A stretch of DNA of 64,000 nucleotides from Metallyticus violacea (taxonomy: Eukaryota > Arthropoda > Insecta > Mantodea > Metallyticidae), in assembly GCA_030762175.1 (NCBI GenBank), contig CM060837.1, positions 6,094,001-6,158,000 on the forward strand. The letters are read 5' to 3'. Shown one piece after another: positions 23,185 to 34,046 of the stretch. The position numbers were made by a program, and so were the translations under genes. Position 1 is the stretch's first letter; every line of letters begins with the position of its first letter. The notes under the pieces are model-generated. The model saw only the letters and a program-made list of their open reading frames with translations, was not told the DNA's origin and searched no databases.

Positions 23185-24290
23185 TCCCATGAAGGAAGAA
23201 ATAGAAAAAAAAGAGAAAAAGAAGGAGAGAAAAAAGGGAGGAACGTGAAAAGAGGAGGAAAAAAAGAAAAGGAAATGAGTAATAAAAGATTACATACAGA
23301 GCTGAAGTCAAAAGGAATTATTAAGAAAGAGTAGAAATAAAAAGGAGAAACAGAAGTATGAAAAATTAAGAAAAATATATGCAAGAGAAGAAAATGTAGA
23401 AAGTAGAAAGGGAGAAAAGCGAAAAATCAGCGCTGAAAGCAGTTGTAAATATAGAACAAAATGTAAAATTATAAAAAACGAAATATAAGAAATGAAAATT
23501 AAATAGAATGATCAGGAGAAATTATAACAAGAGCAAAAAAATATAGAACTGATAAAGAAAAGAAAAAATAAGATGTAGAAGAGTTAAAAACAGGAGGAAG
23601 AGGGAAAGAAAACGAGAAGCGAACAAGAAAACTAGTAGAGAATTAGGAGGCAAATTTATAACTAAAAATACTAAGAAAACAGTTTTTTTTTAAACGGTCG
23701 ATTTTACTACTGAGGCACACAGGCGGTGGACACTGATGATACATTGAGAAAGGATTTGTTTTTTAAAGGAAGGAAAAGTTCCAGGCCTACGTTTAGGGTA
23801 CTTCCCCGACATTTGCCAGTTTGAGGACTGAGGAAAAGATGGAAAAAACATCAGTCAGAGAGGACGGTCCTGGCGGGATTTGAACCCCACATCTCCCGCT
23901 CGTGAGTCTGCACCATAACGTCTTCAGCTGCTCGTGGTGGTAAAGAAAAGAGTGAAAAATAGGAGATATCAAAGGGAAAGTAAACAGAAGTAAAAGAACA
24001 TAAAAAAGAAACGAGAAAAAATAGGATGGAGAAAATGGGTGAAAGAGGATAAAGCAAAGAGAAAGGTAAAAAGAGAGCATCATAAAGAAAACGAGGAAAG
24101 AACGAAGTGGAAGCAGAAGAAGAAGAAAATAAGAAGTAGGAGGAGAAAAAATAACAAAATGAAATTAAAGGAACAAGAGAAAGTGAGATAGAAGAAAAAG
24201 GAAAGAACACACATAAAAGAGAGAAGTTAGAAAACAAGAGAAAGCAAAGAATGAAAGAACAGGAAGCGGGAGGATTGAACAGAAAAGAAG
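23185..24290 (+). repeat. Purine-rich (GA/A-rich) tract, ~1.1 kb
   Basis: The plus strand is almost entirely A and G for about 500 bp before and 350 bp after an inserted SINE-A (23693-23942). It has no fixed period; units such as AAAGAAAAG, GGAGAAAA and GAAGAAG recur irregularly. Serine/phenylalanine-rich minus-strand frames (for example 23851-24372) are composition artefacts. Confidence 0.85.
23693..23942 (-). mobile_element. SINE-A inside purine tract
   Basis: Reverse SINE-A copy: TTTTACTACTGAGGCACACA at the 3' end, GTTCCAGGCCTACGTTTAGG and GAGGACTGAGGAAAAGATGG in the body, GGGATTTGAACCCC as box-B remnant, and head to GGTGG. It interrupts the purine tract, so it arrived later. Confidence 0.92.
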
Positions 24291-24730
24291 AAAAGGTGCC
24301 GCCGACTGTAAAAACACGGAGTCCTAAGAACTGGAGCCCAATCATTTTAATTGCTGAAGTGAATCGTATCATCCCCTTTAATTCGGCAACACTTCACGCT
24401 CTCTTGAAAACTGGGTTGAGCCAATGACCTTTATATCGCAACTGAGGCATTAGTTTCCATGACATTTTAGCTCTGGGCGGCTAAGGCTGCAAAACCAACT
24501 ACCTGACATAACGCGAACAATGTTTCCTATAGTTTTAAAAACTAAATACCATGAACCACAGTTTAGTAATACGTCACTTTTATGTGACAATCTAACGGAG
24601 AGAATTAGAACTACTTTGTTACTTCACATTATATAAGGATTGCGTTTAAACCTTTTAGTATGCACTTTCCGACCGAAAATTGAGACATACTTTTGCATAT
24701 TATAAATAAAATATCATAAATTGTATATCA
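24291..24730. other. No feature recognised
   Basis: Ordinary A+T-rich sequence between the purine tract and a TG repeat. Confidence 0.45.
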
Positions 24731-24745
24731 TGTGTGTGTGTGTGT
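24731..24745 (+). repeat. (TG)n tract
   Basis: Short dinucleotide run directly abutting the 5' end of the next SINE-B. Confidence 0.9.
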
Positions 24746-25012
24746 CGTCGTGGTGGTCTAGTGGTAACCATACTTGCCTTGAAGACCCAAGGTTGCGGAT
24801 TGGATCCCTGCCAGGGTCGATAAATTTTTTCGGGAGTAAAAATCCTAAGTCCCTTCAATCTGAAGGGAAGTAAAGCCGTGGGTCCCGTGTTGTACATTTA
24901 CAACACGAAAGAAGAGGCCTCTGAGCAAAATTTGTCGGCCGTTTCACGCCCTGAATAGAATGGGGCGCTGATGACCTGAGATATTAAAGAGCGTCCATAA
25001 ATAAATCAAATC
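24746..25012 (+). mobile_element. SINE-B copy
   Basis: tRNA-related head: box A TGGTGGTCTAGTGGTAACCA, box-B region GCGGATTGGATCCCTGCCAG (mutated). Body: TTTTTTCGGGAGTAAAAATC, AAAGCCGTGGGTCCCGTGTT, GTCGGCCGTTTCACGCC. The 3' end GGGGCGCTGATGACCTGAGA is followed by the tail ATAAATAAATCAAATCAA. Same family as 33317-33593, 34047-34337 and 41583-41848. Confidence 0.92.
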
Positions 25013-25809
25013 AACAACAGCCAATGATGTTAAAACTTTTGTTTGGAACAATTTTTCATTTAACGCATAAAAAAAATGTATTCAGAGTAAGCGAGACACT
25101 GTATAATTAGCAATGGCGGTTCTAAGTGTAAGGTTCCGGGGGCTCTACTAAATGTAAGTAAATAAAAAACGTTAATATTCTTTTCTATGAACAGTTTTAA
25201 AACTGGTAGCGGTCCGCTAATATCCGAAGATCTGGCCACTAATTTCCAAAGTCTGGGGCAGGCTATTAGAGCTACAGAACGAAAATTACCTTCAACAAAA
25301 GGGCTGACCTCTGAGGCAGTTAGAGGAAACTCAATACCCAGTCTTACGTTATATGTTCTCTAAATGAAGCGACGATGTGGCGATTCAAGTTACTCCCCCC
25401 CCCCTTAATCCTCATTATTCCCATTTTACAACCGTCCTGGCACCATTTGTGTTCTTTTGCACTTATTTTCCAGGCTCAGGTGGGATTTTGTTAGCCCCAA
25501 ACTTGGCCGTTTCCTGTTCCAGTTCATAATTACACTTTAGAAAGTTGATGACGGGGATATTGCTTGAAAATAGAAAGATTGAGGTTAGCTGTAATCTGCA
25601 GCAAGGGTAAGCGTGGCTAATGTAGATAGGGGAGACTGGTTTTAAACAGTAACAAAGCAATTATTAAGAATAACACATTTATTTTAAAAAAAATTATCTT
25701 TCATATACAGACACAACAAAACGGATGGTGGATTTAAGATGAACAGTGTGCCACTTCAGGTTAAAAATCGTTAGGCCGATATTTTACAAAGGTACTTTAA
25801 CACAAGAGG
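25013..25809. other. A+T-rich interval, nothing recognised
   Basis: Contains a short C run at about 25396-25404. No recognisable gene. Confidence 0.45.
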
Positions 25810-26180
25810 ATATTGGCAGGTTTTGTGAAGCTACATGGAACATTAGAACTAATTCAAGAATATTTCCAGCAAGCTGGGGCGACCTATCATGCATAGGTTT
25901 TATCCAACCGAGTGACTTCCACATCGCTATATCTTACCAGCCGTGACTTATTTTTGTAGAACTATCTAAAAGAAATATCGTCCCATCACAGATTCCAAAA
26001 CACAGTACAGCACCTCGAGGGAGGTCAGAAACACTGAAAGTGCGAATTTTGGAACGCCTTAAGTGAAATAAAACCCATCCAAATGTGTCAAATAGCGGCC
26101 AGCGCGTCTCACAGATTTTTAAAAATTTCTATTCTAACTTAATGTACTCCTTAATCATTTGCTAAATATTGCGTTCGGCG
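25810..26180 (+). pseudogene. Degenerate DDE transposase C-terminus
   Basis: The plus strand near 25852-25890 reads EYFQQAGATYHA, matching the FQQDGATCHT motif around the second catalytic Asp of a Tc1/mariner-superfamily branch; the Asp is now Ala. About 50 bp later, SRDLFL...NYLKE resembles SCDFFLWGYLKE around the third Asp, implying a deletion between them. IAASASHRF (near 26093-26120) resembles the C-terminal helix. Heavily mutated; a relic only. Confidence 0.45.
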
Positions 26181-26316
26181 ATACAGGGTGTATATTGCAT
26201 ATCAAAATAGATGCTTAACGGCTTTACCACCTATTCCGCAACCCAAACTCATAGTGCACATTTTTTTTGTTTCTTTCCTTATTTATTAGTAGTAAAAGAT
26301 TAATGGATATAACATA

Positions 26317-26619
26317 ATGATAGACGCTCAAAGTGCCCGCCGCAATACACCCTACCGAATATTCTATTTCAAATTAGTAAGTAATTTTATGCGGGCGAAG
26401 ATACAGCAGCTAAGTGGCTTTATACGCACTGCTGAAAGACCAATTTGCTGGAATAATCGTGTTACAGACTTTCGGGGAAAAGTTGCTAATCTAATGTCTG
26501 CATCGGGTGTTCCAAAAGCTCTATGCCTAAGCAAGAAAACACAGCATTTAAGAGTTTATTTTTCAACGCAGTCATCTTGTAAAACAATAATTTACTGCAA
26601 CGACTTTCCAGCTACTTAA
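26317..26619 (+). other. Unidentified 100-aa open frame
   Basis: ATG-initiated frame with no recognised motif (RAKIQQLSGFIRTAERPI, GKVANLMSASGVPKAL). It could be a transposon-derived piece because it lies between two transposase relics, but I see no signature. Likely not a gene. Confidence 0.2.
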
Positions 26620-26689
26620 CACCCTTAAGATTTGCCCAACTATGAAACATAAACACCTCTCTTAGCTTCAACCCTCATCATTTAATGTG

Positions 26690-27720
26690 AATCTTCAGGT
26701 TTAGGAGCAAAAAATAATCTCTGGGAGGCCAGATTCGGCGAATATGGCGGGTGTGGAAGCACTTGGAAGCAAAGATCATGCAGTTTTGCAGCAACAATTC
26801 CAAATATGTGCAACGGCGCATTATCGTGATGAAAGAGAACTTTCTTTTAAGCAAGGTTTGGAAATTTAACCTGAATAACATCCTTCCTTCAATTGCTGCA
26901 GCAGTCTAAAGTAATACTCCCCAGTGATGGTTCTGCCCTTCTGGAGGTAATCCACGAGCACCATACCATGAAAATCTCAGAAAACCGTAGCCCTGACTTT
27001 TCCTGCATATGGAACGTATTTGCTTTTCTTTGATACACTTTGCCGATCTGTTGACCCCCACTGTTTTAACTGTGTCTTCGTCCCTGGGGTGCAGTGATGA
27101 ATTCGTGTTTCATCTATCGTTATGAAACCTTGGCATTTTGTTCAAACGAATCTGGACACTCTTATGTAAAGTGAGTCTTCTGGACTGTAAGGCCGTTGTC
27201 TAATGGGATTCTTCCTCTTCATATTCCGAACTTTTTGAGAAAATTAAGAAGAAGAATCCATTTGAACCATGGCCTGGAAAGATGAAGCAGAAGAACTCCA
27301 TTTGACAACCGCCTTGCAGCCCTGAAGACTCACTTTACATTGGGAAGTTGAAACTAAAGAATCCCATTGGAACACAGCCTTACATCCCAGGAGTCTCAGG
27401 TTACATAATTAAGCCTACATTTCTATAAGACTAAACACTCTTATGAAATGTTCATTCAAATACATTTTTGGTTCATTTTTAACAAATGCGGAACCCATTT
27501 GAGCGGAAAGATTTCTCATTCCCAAAAAGTTCGTGTAAAGTGTATGGACACGGTCTATCGAGGTCTTTGATATGTCAGCCAATTCGTTTACCTTCAATCG
27601 ACAATCATTGAGCACGGTATTGTCGGCCGTAACAGTTTTGGGACGCTCTGAGCGCTCATCTTGAATGGATGTACAACCACGCTTAAATTCAGCAGCGCAA
27701 ATTTAAACCATGGAAAACAA
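26690..27720 (-). pseudogene. Mariner transposase relic with an insertion
   Basis: Minus strand, same lineage as the fragment at 30795-31395 and distinct from mar-A. N-terminal linker at about 27640-27720 (EFKRGCTSIQDE, SERPKTVTADN), second helix-turn-helix at 27540-27610 (LKVNELADISKTSIDRVHTL), then MNQ-like segment. Core: DETRIHHCTPGTKTQLKQWG, KVRATVF, KGRTITGEYYFRLLQQLKEG, HHDNAPLHIFGIVAAKLHD with the second Asp. The third Asp context is destroyed (PYSPNLASQRLFF). A 268-bp foreign block at 27167-27434 splits it just before the first catalytic Asp. Confidence 0.78.
27167..27434. mobile_element. Insert of inverted/tandem ~48-bp motif copies
   Basis: Sequence inside the mariner relic that has no place in the transposase. 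It is flanked by the 11-bp direct repeat ACACTCTTATG (27156-27166 and 27435-27445), as expected of a target-site duplication. It contains one forward copy of a ~48-bp motif (GTGAGTCTTCTGGACTGTAA...AATGGGATTCTT, 27171-27215) and three reverse-complement copies at about 27245-27295, 27296-27340 and 27355-27405. Could be a small foldback or MITE-like element, or a captured tandem-repeat fragment. Confidence 0.65.
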
Positions 27721-28053
27721 AGTGGGAGATTTTTTTAATATGGAATCTAATCTAACACGTTTGTATTCCTGTTGGGGTTAAACCCTTCAAAATAGTTTGT
27801 TTACACGATCATCACAGACAAGTGAACATTCTTAGCGTCTGAAACTTTACAGTACGCCATCTAAAGGGTGATACTTAACAACTATCAATCAAATTTGGTC
27901 ATCTGTACGACATCTCTGAGTGGAGCCGAAAATTTTTAGAATCACCCTCTTTCATTGAGTTTTTACTCTGTTAAAATCCAGTTATTAGTCGTAAATTCTT
28001 GTTAATGAAAAAACCTTGGGTTCAAACTTTGTTTCCTAATCTTTTTTTTTAAT
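27721..28053. other. No feature recognised
   Basis: May contain the 5' end of the mariner relic (TIR not identified). Otherwise plain A+T-rich sequence. Confidence 0.45.
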
Positions 28054-28307
28054 AGTGTTTAACGCCCGTTTTACTACTGAGGCACCACAGGCGGTGGACA
28101 CTGATATATGAAATGATATATTGGGAAAGGATGTTTTTTTAAGGAAGGAAGCGTTCCAGCCTAAGTTTAAGGTACCTCCCGGCATTTGCCAGTTATGAGG
28201 ACTAAGGAAAACCTGAAAAAAACAGGGAGGATGGCCTGGTGAGATTCGAACCCCAAACTTACCGCTCACGAGTCCGCGCCTTAACGACCTCGGCCACCCG
28301 TAGCGGT
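28054..28307 (-). mobile_element. SINE-A copy with 11-bp TSD
   Basis: Reverse, full-length copy: GTGTTTAACGCCCGTTTTAC at the low end, CGGCATTTGCCAGTTATGAG in the body, GAGATTCGAACCCC box B, head CTTAACGACCTCGGCCACCC. It is flanked by TTTCCTAATCT (28032-28042) and TTCCCTAATCT (28309-28319), a target-site duplication with one mismatch, showing insertion by retrotransposition. Confidence 0.95.
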
Positions 28308-30514
28308 GTTCCCTAATCTGAGAATTGTGCTTCCCGATGGAGATGATACTCCTGCAGTACTTGTATGACAAAAGTCTTTATTTTAGCGTATATCTCATTC
28401 CCAAACAAGCTCAATTGTGTGCATTAGCGGATATATCGGGAAAAGCGGGTCTACCGCAGTTCAAACGTTTCCCACTGGTGTGTACAAACTCCGATAGCAC
28501 AGCGAAATGAGTGCAGTTATAAGACTCACCCTGAACGAAAATAATAAAAATGTGTTATATTACCCCCTCCCCTCATTTTGAATGCTTTCTCAATCTTCGG
28601 TGTTCACCATAGCTAGTCTAGGAATCTCAAGGTTAGCCTATCGGACGGGCACATAGTGTGACGGTTATATCGCGTGTAGAACTGTACCGCAGTGTGTATC
28701 TGTGTACTCACGTCACGGTCAAGTCTCCTATCGATATCGCCCCTACCCTGTGCCAACATTAAATCCCCAACCCTTATCCACAACGTACGAATACGTGCCC
28801 AAGAAGGAACTTGCGGAACGTGGCTTTATAACAGCGTCGTATTTTTAATAGAATTACCTCGCATGCTATAAGTTTAGAATAATTTTAGCATACCTAACAA
28901 CGTTCAAAAACGAAAGTATTGGTAGGTTACAAAAGGCCTAACTTTATTTATAAAACTTTAATATTTATCTGATATTTAAAGTGTCATTTAAACATTAACG
29001 GCAATAAACATCTTTGAAGCCCTTTGAGATGGAGTTTATTAGCTTGTATCCCGCGCATAAATTAGAACTAACATATTAATTAATTTTATGTAACTTTTAT
29101 ATTTTAATCATGATTGTAGTGTTATTTTTATTTCCTGTATATGCGATTAAGTTTTGTACTCTTACAAAAGTGAAATCCTCCTAATGGCTATAACACTTGA
29201 CCTGACAATAAGTACAGAGAAGCCTATTGTCTATTATAACCATATTTGTATAGATAATTCTAAAGCAAACACGAAACACACCGCTATTACTGGGAGAAAT
29301 TCTAAAGCAGGGTCTTAGATGTTTCTTTTATATATTTCCACACAGTTTTGCTTTTATCATATTAGGTAAGTGTATACGTAAAATACAAATTTCAGGTACA
29401 GGGGTGAAGATACAAGGCAATAACCTCTCGATGTATTTGTGGGTGACATATCTTGGGTCATGCAGACATGATAGCCAATAAGAAACAGGGAAGGATATTA
29501 TGCGAGTCCATAATCCAATGGAAATTCTTAGATGAAAGAAAGTATTGTAGATATTTCTAAAGTCATATTTTGAAAGAATAAAGATAGCGCTGGAAATAAT
29601 TATCAAGGTTTATTTAAGCCAATAATTTTAGGACTTAGGGTAAATTGTGGGTTGTTGGTCAGTTCAAGCACTCAACGGCATATTACACTCCGGTTTGGTG
29701 TAATAGTGAATTCACGTTTGCCTTACGAACACAAATCCATGCAAAATCGAATAAAAACCACCAAACGTATAAATTTCCTTTCGCGAGTGTCCGGAACTCG
29801 TTTCATCTTCGGTACACATACGCAATGTCGGACCGTATCTACACAATTACACGATAATTGTGAGCTAATTCTTTGTGTTTTTGCTTTAAACACACGAACA
29901 GCAAGTAGAAACTTTGAGAGGATGTATCAGCAATATCAGATTGATGGCATTATTTTTAATGGGCTGTAGAAACAAGTTTTTACCTCTCACTGAAACAAAT
30001 ATCTGCTCTCTAACTGCTACACAGTACAGTAGAATCGTAAAGTACTTCAAAAACTCTCTCATTCCCATTCGCGTAGCGGACCAGGTGCAATTAAGTAAGT
30101 GAGTTAGCATCATGACGGCGTCGCGACGCTCGATATGCCGCTGTACCGATAACAATACATGCAGGTGGGCTGTTTACTCAACTTTATGACAGTTAAAGCT
30201 GGCCGGCTCTACCTTGAAACACCTTGCAAACAACCCTTGAAATATGTAACATATTTGCTATATGCGCAACACACAGCATAAAATATTCAAATATTCTGCA
30301 GCACACGGGAATCAATTCTAAAACCAGCAACGCCAGTTACTTTCCAAAGAAGTTACTTCACAAATGGGGTAATAAATTTATCGTGAATTTGTAAAAGTCA
30401 ATAATTTTGAAGCACATGCACCCTGAAAACACCAATACTACTTATTAAAAGTTGTTAAAATTCATAAAAAGGTATTAATGTAAGCCATACAGAACAAAAT
30501 GCAAAGTAAGTACA
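28308..30514. other. 2.2-kb interval, nothing recognised
   Basis: A+T-rich except for a GC-richer part near 28580-28810. The open frames at 29645-30155 overlap on both strands and show no motif. Confidence 0.45.
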
Positions 30515-30783
30515 TACGGGGGTAGGTCCATAAGTTTCCGGCCTAATTATTTTCTAGGTATGATAAAGACAAAAACTATATTTCACTTCTTACTATAGCT
30601 ACCCTTTATTGCAATACACTTCTCAAATCTTTGAATTAACATTTCAATCCCCCCCCCCCCAAAGAGTCAGAAGTCCAGTCTGCAAAATGGCATAAACAGC
30701 GTCCATCACTTCTTCGTCACACTTAAATTTCCTTCCTCGAAGGTCCTTCTTGAGTTTTGAGAAGAGGAAATAGTCACTGGGCG
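30515..30783 (-). mobile_element. mar-A mariner copy 5, 3' fragment
   Basis: Begins with an excellent 3' TIR (TACGGGGGTAGGTCCATAAG) and reads on the minus strand through the C-terminal tail and a 12-bp C run on the plus strand (30649-30660) up to SDYFLFSKLKKDL. It stops abruptly at about 30783 in the PSD codon region, where a different mariner in the opposite orientation begins. Only about 270 of about 1260 bp remain. Confidence 0.92.
30649..30660 (-). repeat. 12-bp G run (minus strand) in mariner ORF
   Basis: Fourth instance of the G run at the same coding site in mar-A. Confidence 0.9.
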
Positions 30784-30794
30784 CTAAAGGAGGC

Positions 30795-31395
30795 TTTCCT
30801 CTCGATGGATGCTGGTTTGTTAACAATGAACCAAAAACGCATTCAAATGAACATTTCTCAAGAGTGATTAGACTTGCTTAAACAGCTTTCCAGTGAGTTT
30901 TCCCCACGTTTCATAACAACAGATGGAACATGGATTCATAATTACAAGTCAGAGAAGAAGCAGCAGTCCAAACAGTGGGTGGCAACATGTGAAAGTGCAG
31001 CAAAGAACGCAAAAACGGTTCCATATGCAGGAAAAGCCATGGCTACGGTTTTCTGGGATTCTCATGGTGTGGTGCTCGCAGACCGCCTTCAGATGGGCAA
31101 AACCATCACCGGAGAGTATTACGCTTCATTACTGGACCAAATGAAGGATGCTATTCTTGCGAAAAAGAACGTTCTCTTTCATCACGATAATGCGCCTTCA
31201 TACACCTCTAGGACTGTTGCTGCAAAGCTGCATAACTTCGCTTTCAAGTTCTTCCTCATCCGCCATATTCACCGGTTTTGTTTCCCACCGATTACTTTTT
31301 GTTCCCATACCTGCAGAAATGACTGGGTAGACGAAGATTCACATCAAATGATGAGACTGACGATTATTTATTTATTTTTCACACATGGACAAATC
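30795..31395 (+). pseudogene. Mariner DD34D transposase, 5'-truncated
   Basis: Second mariner lineage (as at 26690-27720), entering at CLLTMNQKRIQMNISQE just before the first catalytic site. The open frame 30874-31407 reads FITTDGTWIHNYKSEKKQQ with catalytic Asp one kept but the usual following Glu changed to Gly; KAMATVFWDSHG; GKTITGEYYASLLDQMKDA; HHDNAPSYTSRT with Asp two. One base is then missing after KF, and the third site continues in the next frame as PHPPYSPVLFPTDYFLFP, 34 residues from Asp two. It is the least-damaged catalytic core of this lineage here. No start region or TIRs. Confidence 0.88.
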
Positions 31396-31435
31396 TTATT
31401 TTACTGAGTGTATTAAAACCATTGTAAATCATTTT

Positions 31436-31707
31436 TAATGGCGCTTAACGCCTGGTTTTACTGCTGAGGCTCCAAAGGCGGTGAACACTGATGATACATG
31501 AAATGAAATTATATATTTGGAAAGGATTTTTTAAGAAAGGAAATGTTCCATGCCTAATGTTAGGTACCTCCCCGGCATTTGCCAGCTATGAGAACTGAGG
31601 AAAACCTGGAAAAAGCCCCAGCCAGGGAGGACGGCCCTGGTGAGATTCGATCCCCAGACATCCCGCTCACGAGTCCGCGCCTTAACAACCTCGGCCACAG
31701 TGGCGGT
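31436..31707 (-). mobile_element. SINE-A copy with 10-bp TSD
   Basis: Reverse full-length copy: GCGCTTAACGCCTGGTTTTA, CCCGGCATTTGCCAGCTATG, GAGATTCGATCCCC box B, head CTTAACAACCTCGGCCAC. Flanked by AAAACCATTG (31415-31424) and AAAACCGTTG (31711-31720), consistent with a target-site duplication. Confidence 0.94.
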
Positions 31708-33130
31708 AGGAAAACCGTTGAACTAAACGTATTGATTTACTAGGGGCCTATTTCTCTTTTTGTGCTTTTTTTGTAAGGCAGAAAACTTTAAGAATGCCTG
31801 TAGTATATAAGATGTAAAAAAAAATGGATACACTTTTTTACATTTTGTGTCTGAACTTGATACTATACAACCTTATTCTGTAATATTTGATCTTATTTGA
31901 TAATTGACATTGGAGAGATGTGAGAATATCTTTGTCACCGTTCTACCTGTACAAACAGTACGAACATCGAATCCGGGACTTGGAATGTGCAAATCAGGTA
32001 ACATTATTAACTTCCACAATTAAATAACCCGCTCTGAGACTCAATGAGATTCCTCTAAGTCAAGATTTTCTTCCAGAATATTGAAGGATCGTGACGAGCA
32101 GCGATCGCTTGATCTAATTTACATACTCCTGAAGATGTAAGAATCTGCAGGTCGAATGCAGTGTTTTGAGCTCCGCAGCGGCTCACGGCAGTAAAAAGGT
32201 CGAGAAGGAACCTTAATGGCTGCCTGGAATTCAAATCAATAGTAATGATATACTGGCCTTGGCCTCGCCGTATACCCCCCCCCCCCTTTCGTGTTTACAG
32301 CACTTCATTACCTGCCCTCTTTGTGCAATTTGAAAAGTATATGGCCTCTCCTTGCAACCAATGTTTGTTGAGCCAATCCAAAGTCAGTTCTTCCAGAGAG
32401 GAGTGAGGGGTTGAAACAGCGGGATTTGGTATTTACCCATCGTTGTCCGATGTACGTAATCGACAGTATATGATGTCAACGCTTCTCTGCTATCTTAGGA
32501 TAGAGGACCAATAGATCATGCTCCAACATTTACGTCTCACAAAGTAATGTTCCCAGTGGATGTTCTATAATTGAACATCGCTGATTGATGTGGAGGTGAA
32601 AACAGAAGTGTCTACAAATAGTAAAATTGATCATTATTTGGATATTTTGTCGTGAATGTTGGTTAAAATGAATTTTAAAAATCAAAGATTTCGCTGACTA
32701 CTGCGGCTAGCACCTTCAGTGGACTGAGTGAAAGTATCTGAAGAGGCAGAGAGAGTAGAAATGTTGTGATGCAGTTGTTTATTGACTACTAACTTATTTC
32801 AAAAACCATATCTTTGAATATATTATCTGGATGTTGCTCTATTTCTAAGCCTTCTCTTTTCTGGCTTTAGATCTAAAACCTAAGGGACCGTCTCAGTTCT
32901 ACAGGAATATATAAAGTACCATGCGAATTTGGAAAAGTATGCCAAGTCTCCGCATGCCCAAAGGGATTCGAGTGGTCCTCAGTGGTATTTTTACATTAGG
33001 ATGGCACCTACTGCCCAAATCAACCCGCCTTTCGGCCTTAGTCAATTTCGTCGCCCAAACGCGCTATATGGAACTTAGCTACCAGATTTTCACTGTTGGA
33101 TAGGTCACATCTAGCACAGACCTACACAAT
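31708..33130. other. 1.4-kb interval, nothing recognised
   Basis: Mixed composition with a C run at about 32274-32286. No repeat or coding family identified. Confidence 0.45.
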
Positions 33131-33970
33131 TTTAAGAGGTGGGGCACCCCAGCATAAACGTCACCCCACCACCCACCCCTAATAAAATAATTTCACTGAT
33201 TTTCAGAAACCATTTTTCTTGTTTTATTTAAATGGTATATGCCGAATTAAATTTGGGAAAAAGCAAATACTGCTGCTGCTATAGCGATTTTTAAATTTTG
33301 GGCTTCAATTTTTTTTATTGGCTTTATTTACGAACGCTCTTTAATACCTCAGGTCATCAGCGTCCCATTTAAATCAGGGTGTGAAACGGCCGACAAAGTT
33401 TTCTCAGAGGCATCTTGAGGTTCTTTTTCGTACCGTAAATCTACAACACGGGACCCAAGCTTTACTTCCCTTCCGAAGGAAGCCATACTTAGGATTTTTA
33501 CGCCCGAAAAAATTCATCGATCCTGGCCGGGTTTGAACCCGCGATCTTGGTTTTAGGAGGCAAGATTATTACCGCTACACCACCAGGACCGACTTTTAGG
33601 CTTCAGGTTAACCCCCACTCCTAAGGGCCCGATTTCCCAAATTTTCAGAAAATATATTTTTTATTATATTTAAATGCCGTATATGGAGATTCATTGTGAA
33701 AAAACAAATATTGATGGGGCTATATAGATTTTTAAAAGTTGGGCTTCAGATAACCCCCCTTCTGATTTCACTGATTTTTGAAAACTACCTTTCCTACTTT
33801 ATTTCATTGATTTTTCTTTCTTTAAAAACATTTAAATTGCAGCCGCTAGAGCGATTTTTATATTTCGCTTTAACCCCTAATCGTTTTTCAGGTACACTCC
33901 TACTGATAATGGCCCGACTGTCGTGATTTTCGGAAACTACTTTTATCAATTTACTTTACTGAGTTTCGTT
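33131..33970 (-). repeat. ~140-bp degenerate tandem repeat, reverse array
   Basis: About four units in reverse orientation. Landmarks per unit: CACTGATTTTCAGAAAC, ATTTAAATG.TATATG.CG, AGCGATTTTTAAATTTTGGG and GCTTCAGGTTAACCCCC. After removing the SINE-B at 33317-33593 the AGCGATTTTTA landmark recurs at roughly 126-142-bp steps (33282, 33722, 33848). No coding potential. Same family as 36250-37645 and 57440-57890. Confidence 0.75.
33317..33593 (-). mobile_element. SINE-B inserted in 140-bp repeat
   Basis: Reverse SINE-B: tail and 3' end ACGCTCTTTAATACCTCAGG, CATCAGCGTCCCATTTAAAT, body GCTTTACTTCCCTTCCGAAG, box B GGCCGGGTTTGAACCCGC, head CACCACCAGGACCGA. It is flanked by TTTTGGGCTTCA (33296-33307) and TTTTAGGCTTCA (33594-33605), a 12-bp target-site duplication of the repeat unit it interrupts. 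Confidence 0.95.
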
Positions 33971-33996
33971 GAGGTAATAAACAAAAGCGGTAACGG

Positions 33997-34005
33997 ACAC
34001 ACACA

Positions 34006-34036
<31 letters not shown>

Positions 34037-34046
34037 GCGCGCGCGC
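33997..34046 (+). repeat. (AC)n(GC)n microsatellite
   Basis: About 26 bp of AC followed by about 24 bp of GC, ending at the first base of a SINE-B. Alternating purine-pyrimidine sequence of this kind can adopt Z-DNA; that is known chemistry, not shown here. Confidence 0.95.

Noticed and set aside
23127..24372. Serine/phenylalanine-rich minus-strand open frames
   Set aside because: They are translations of the purine-rich tract and an embedded SINE; no start context or domain, pure composition effect.
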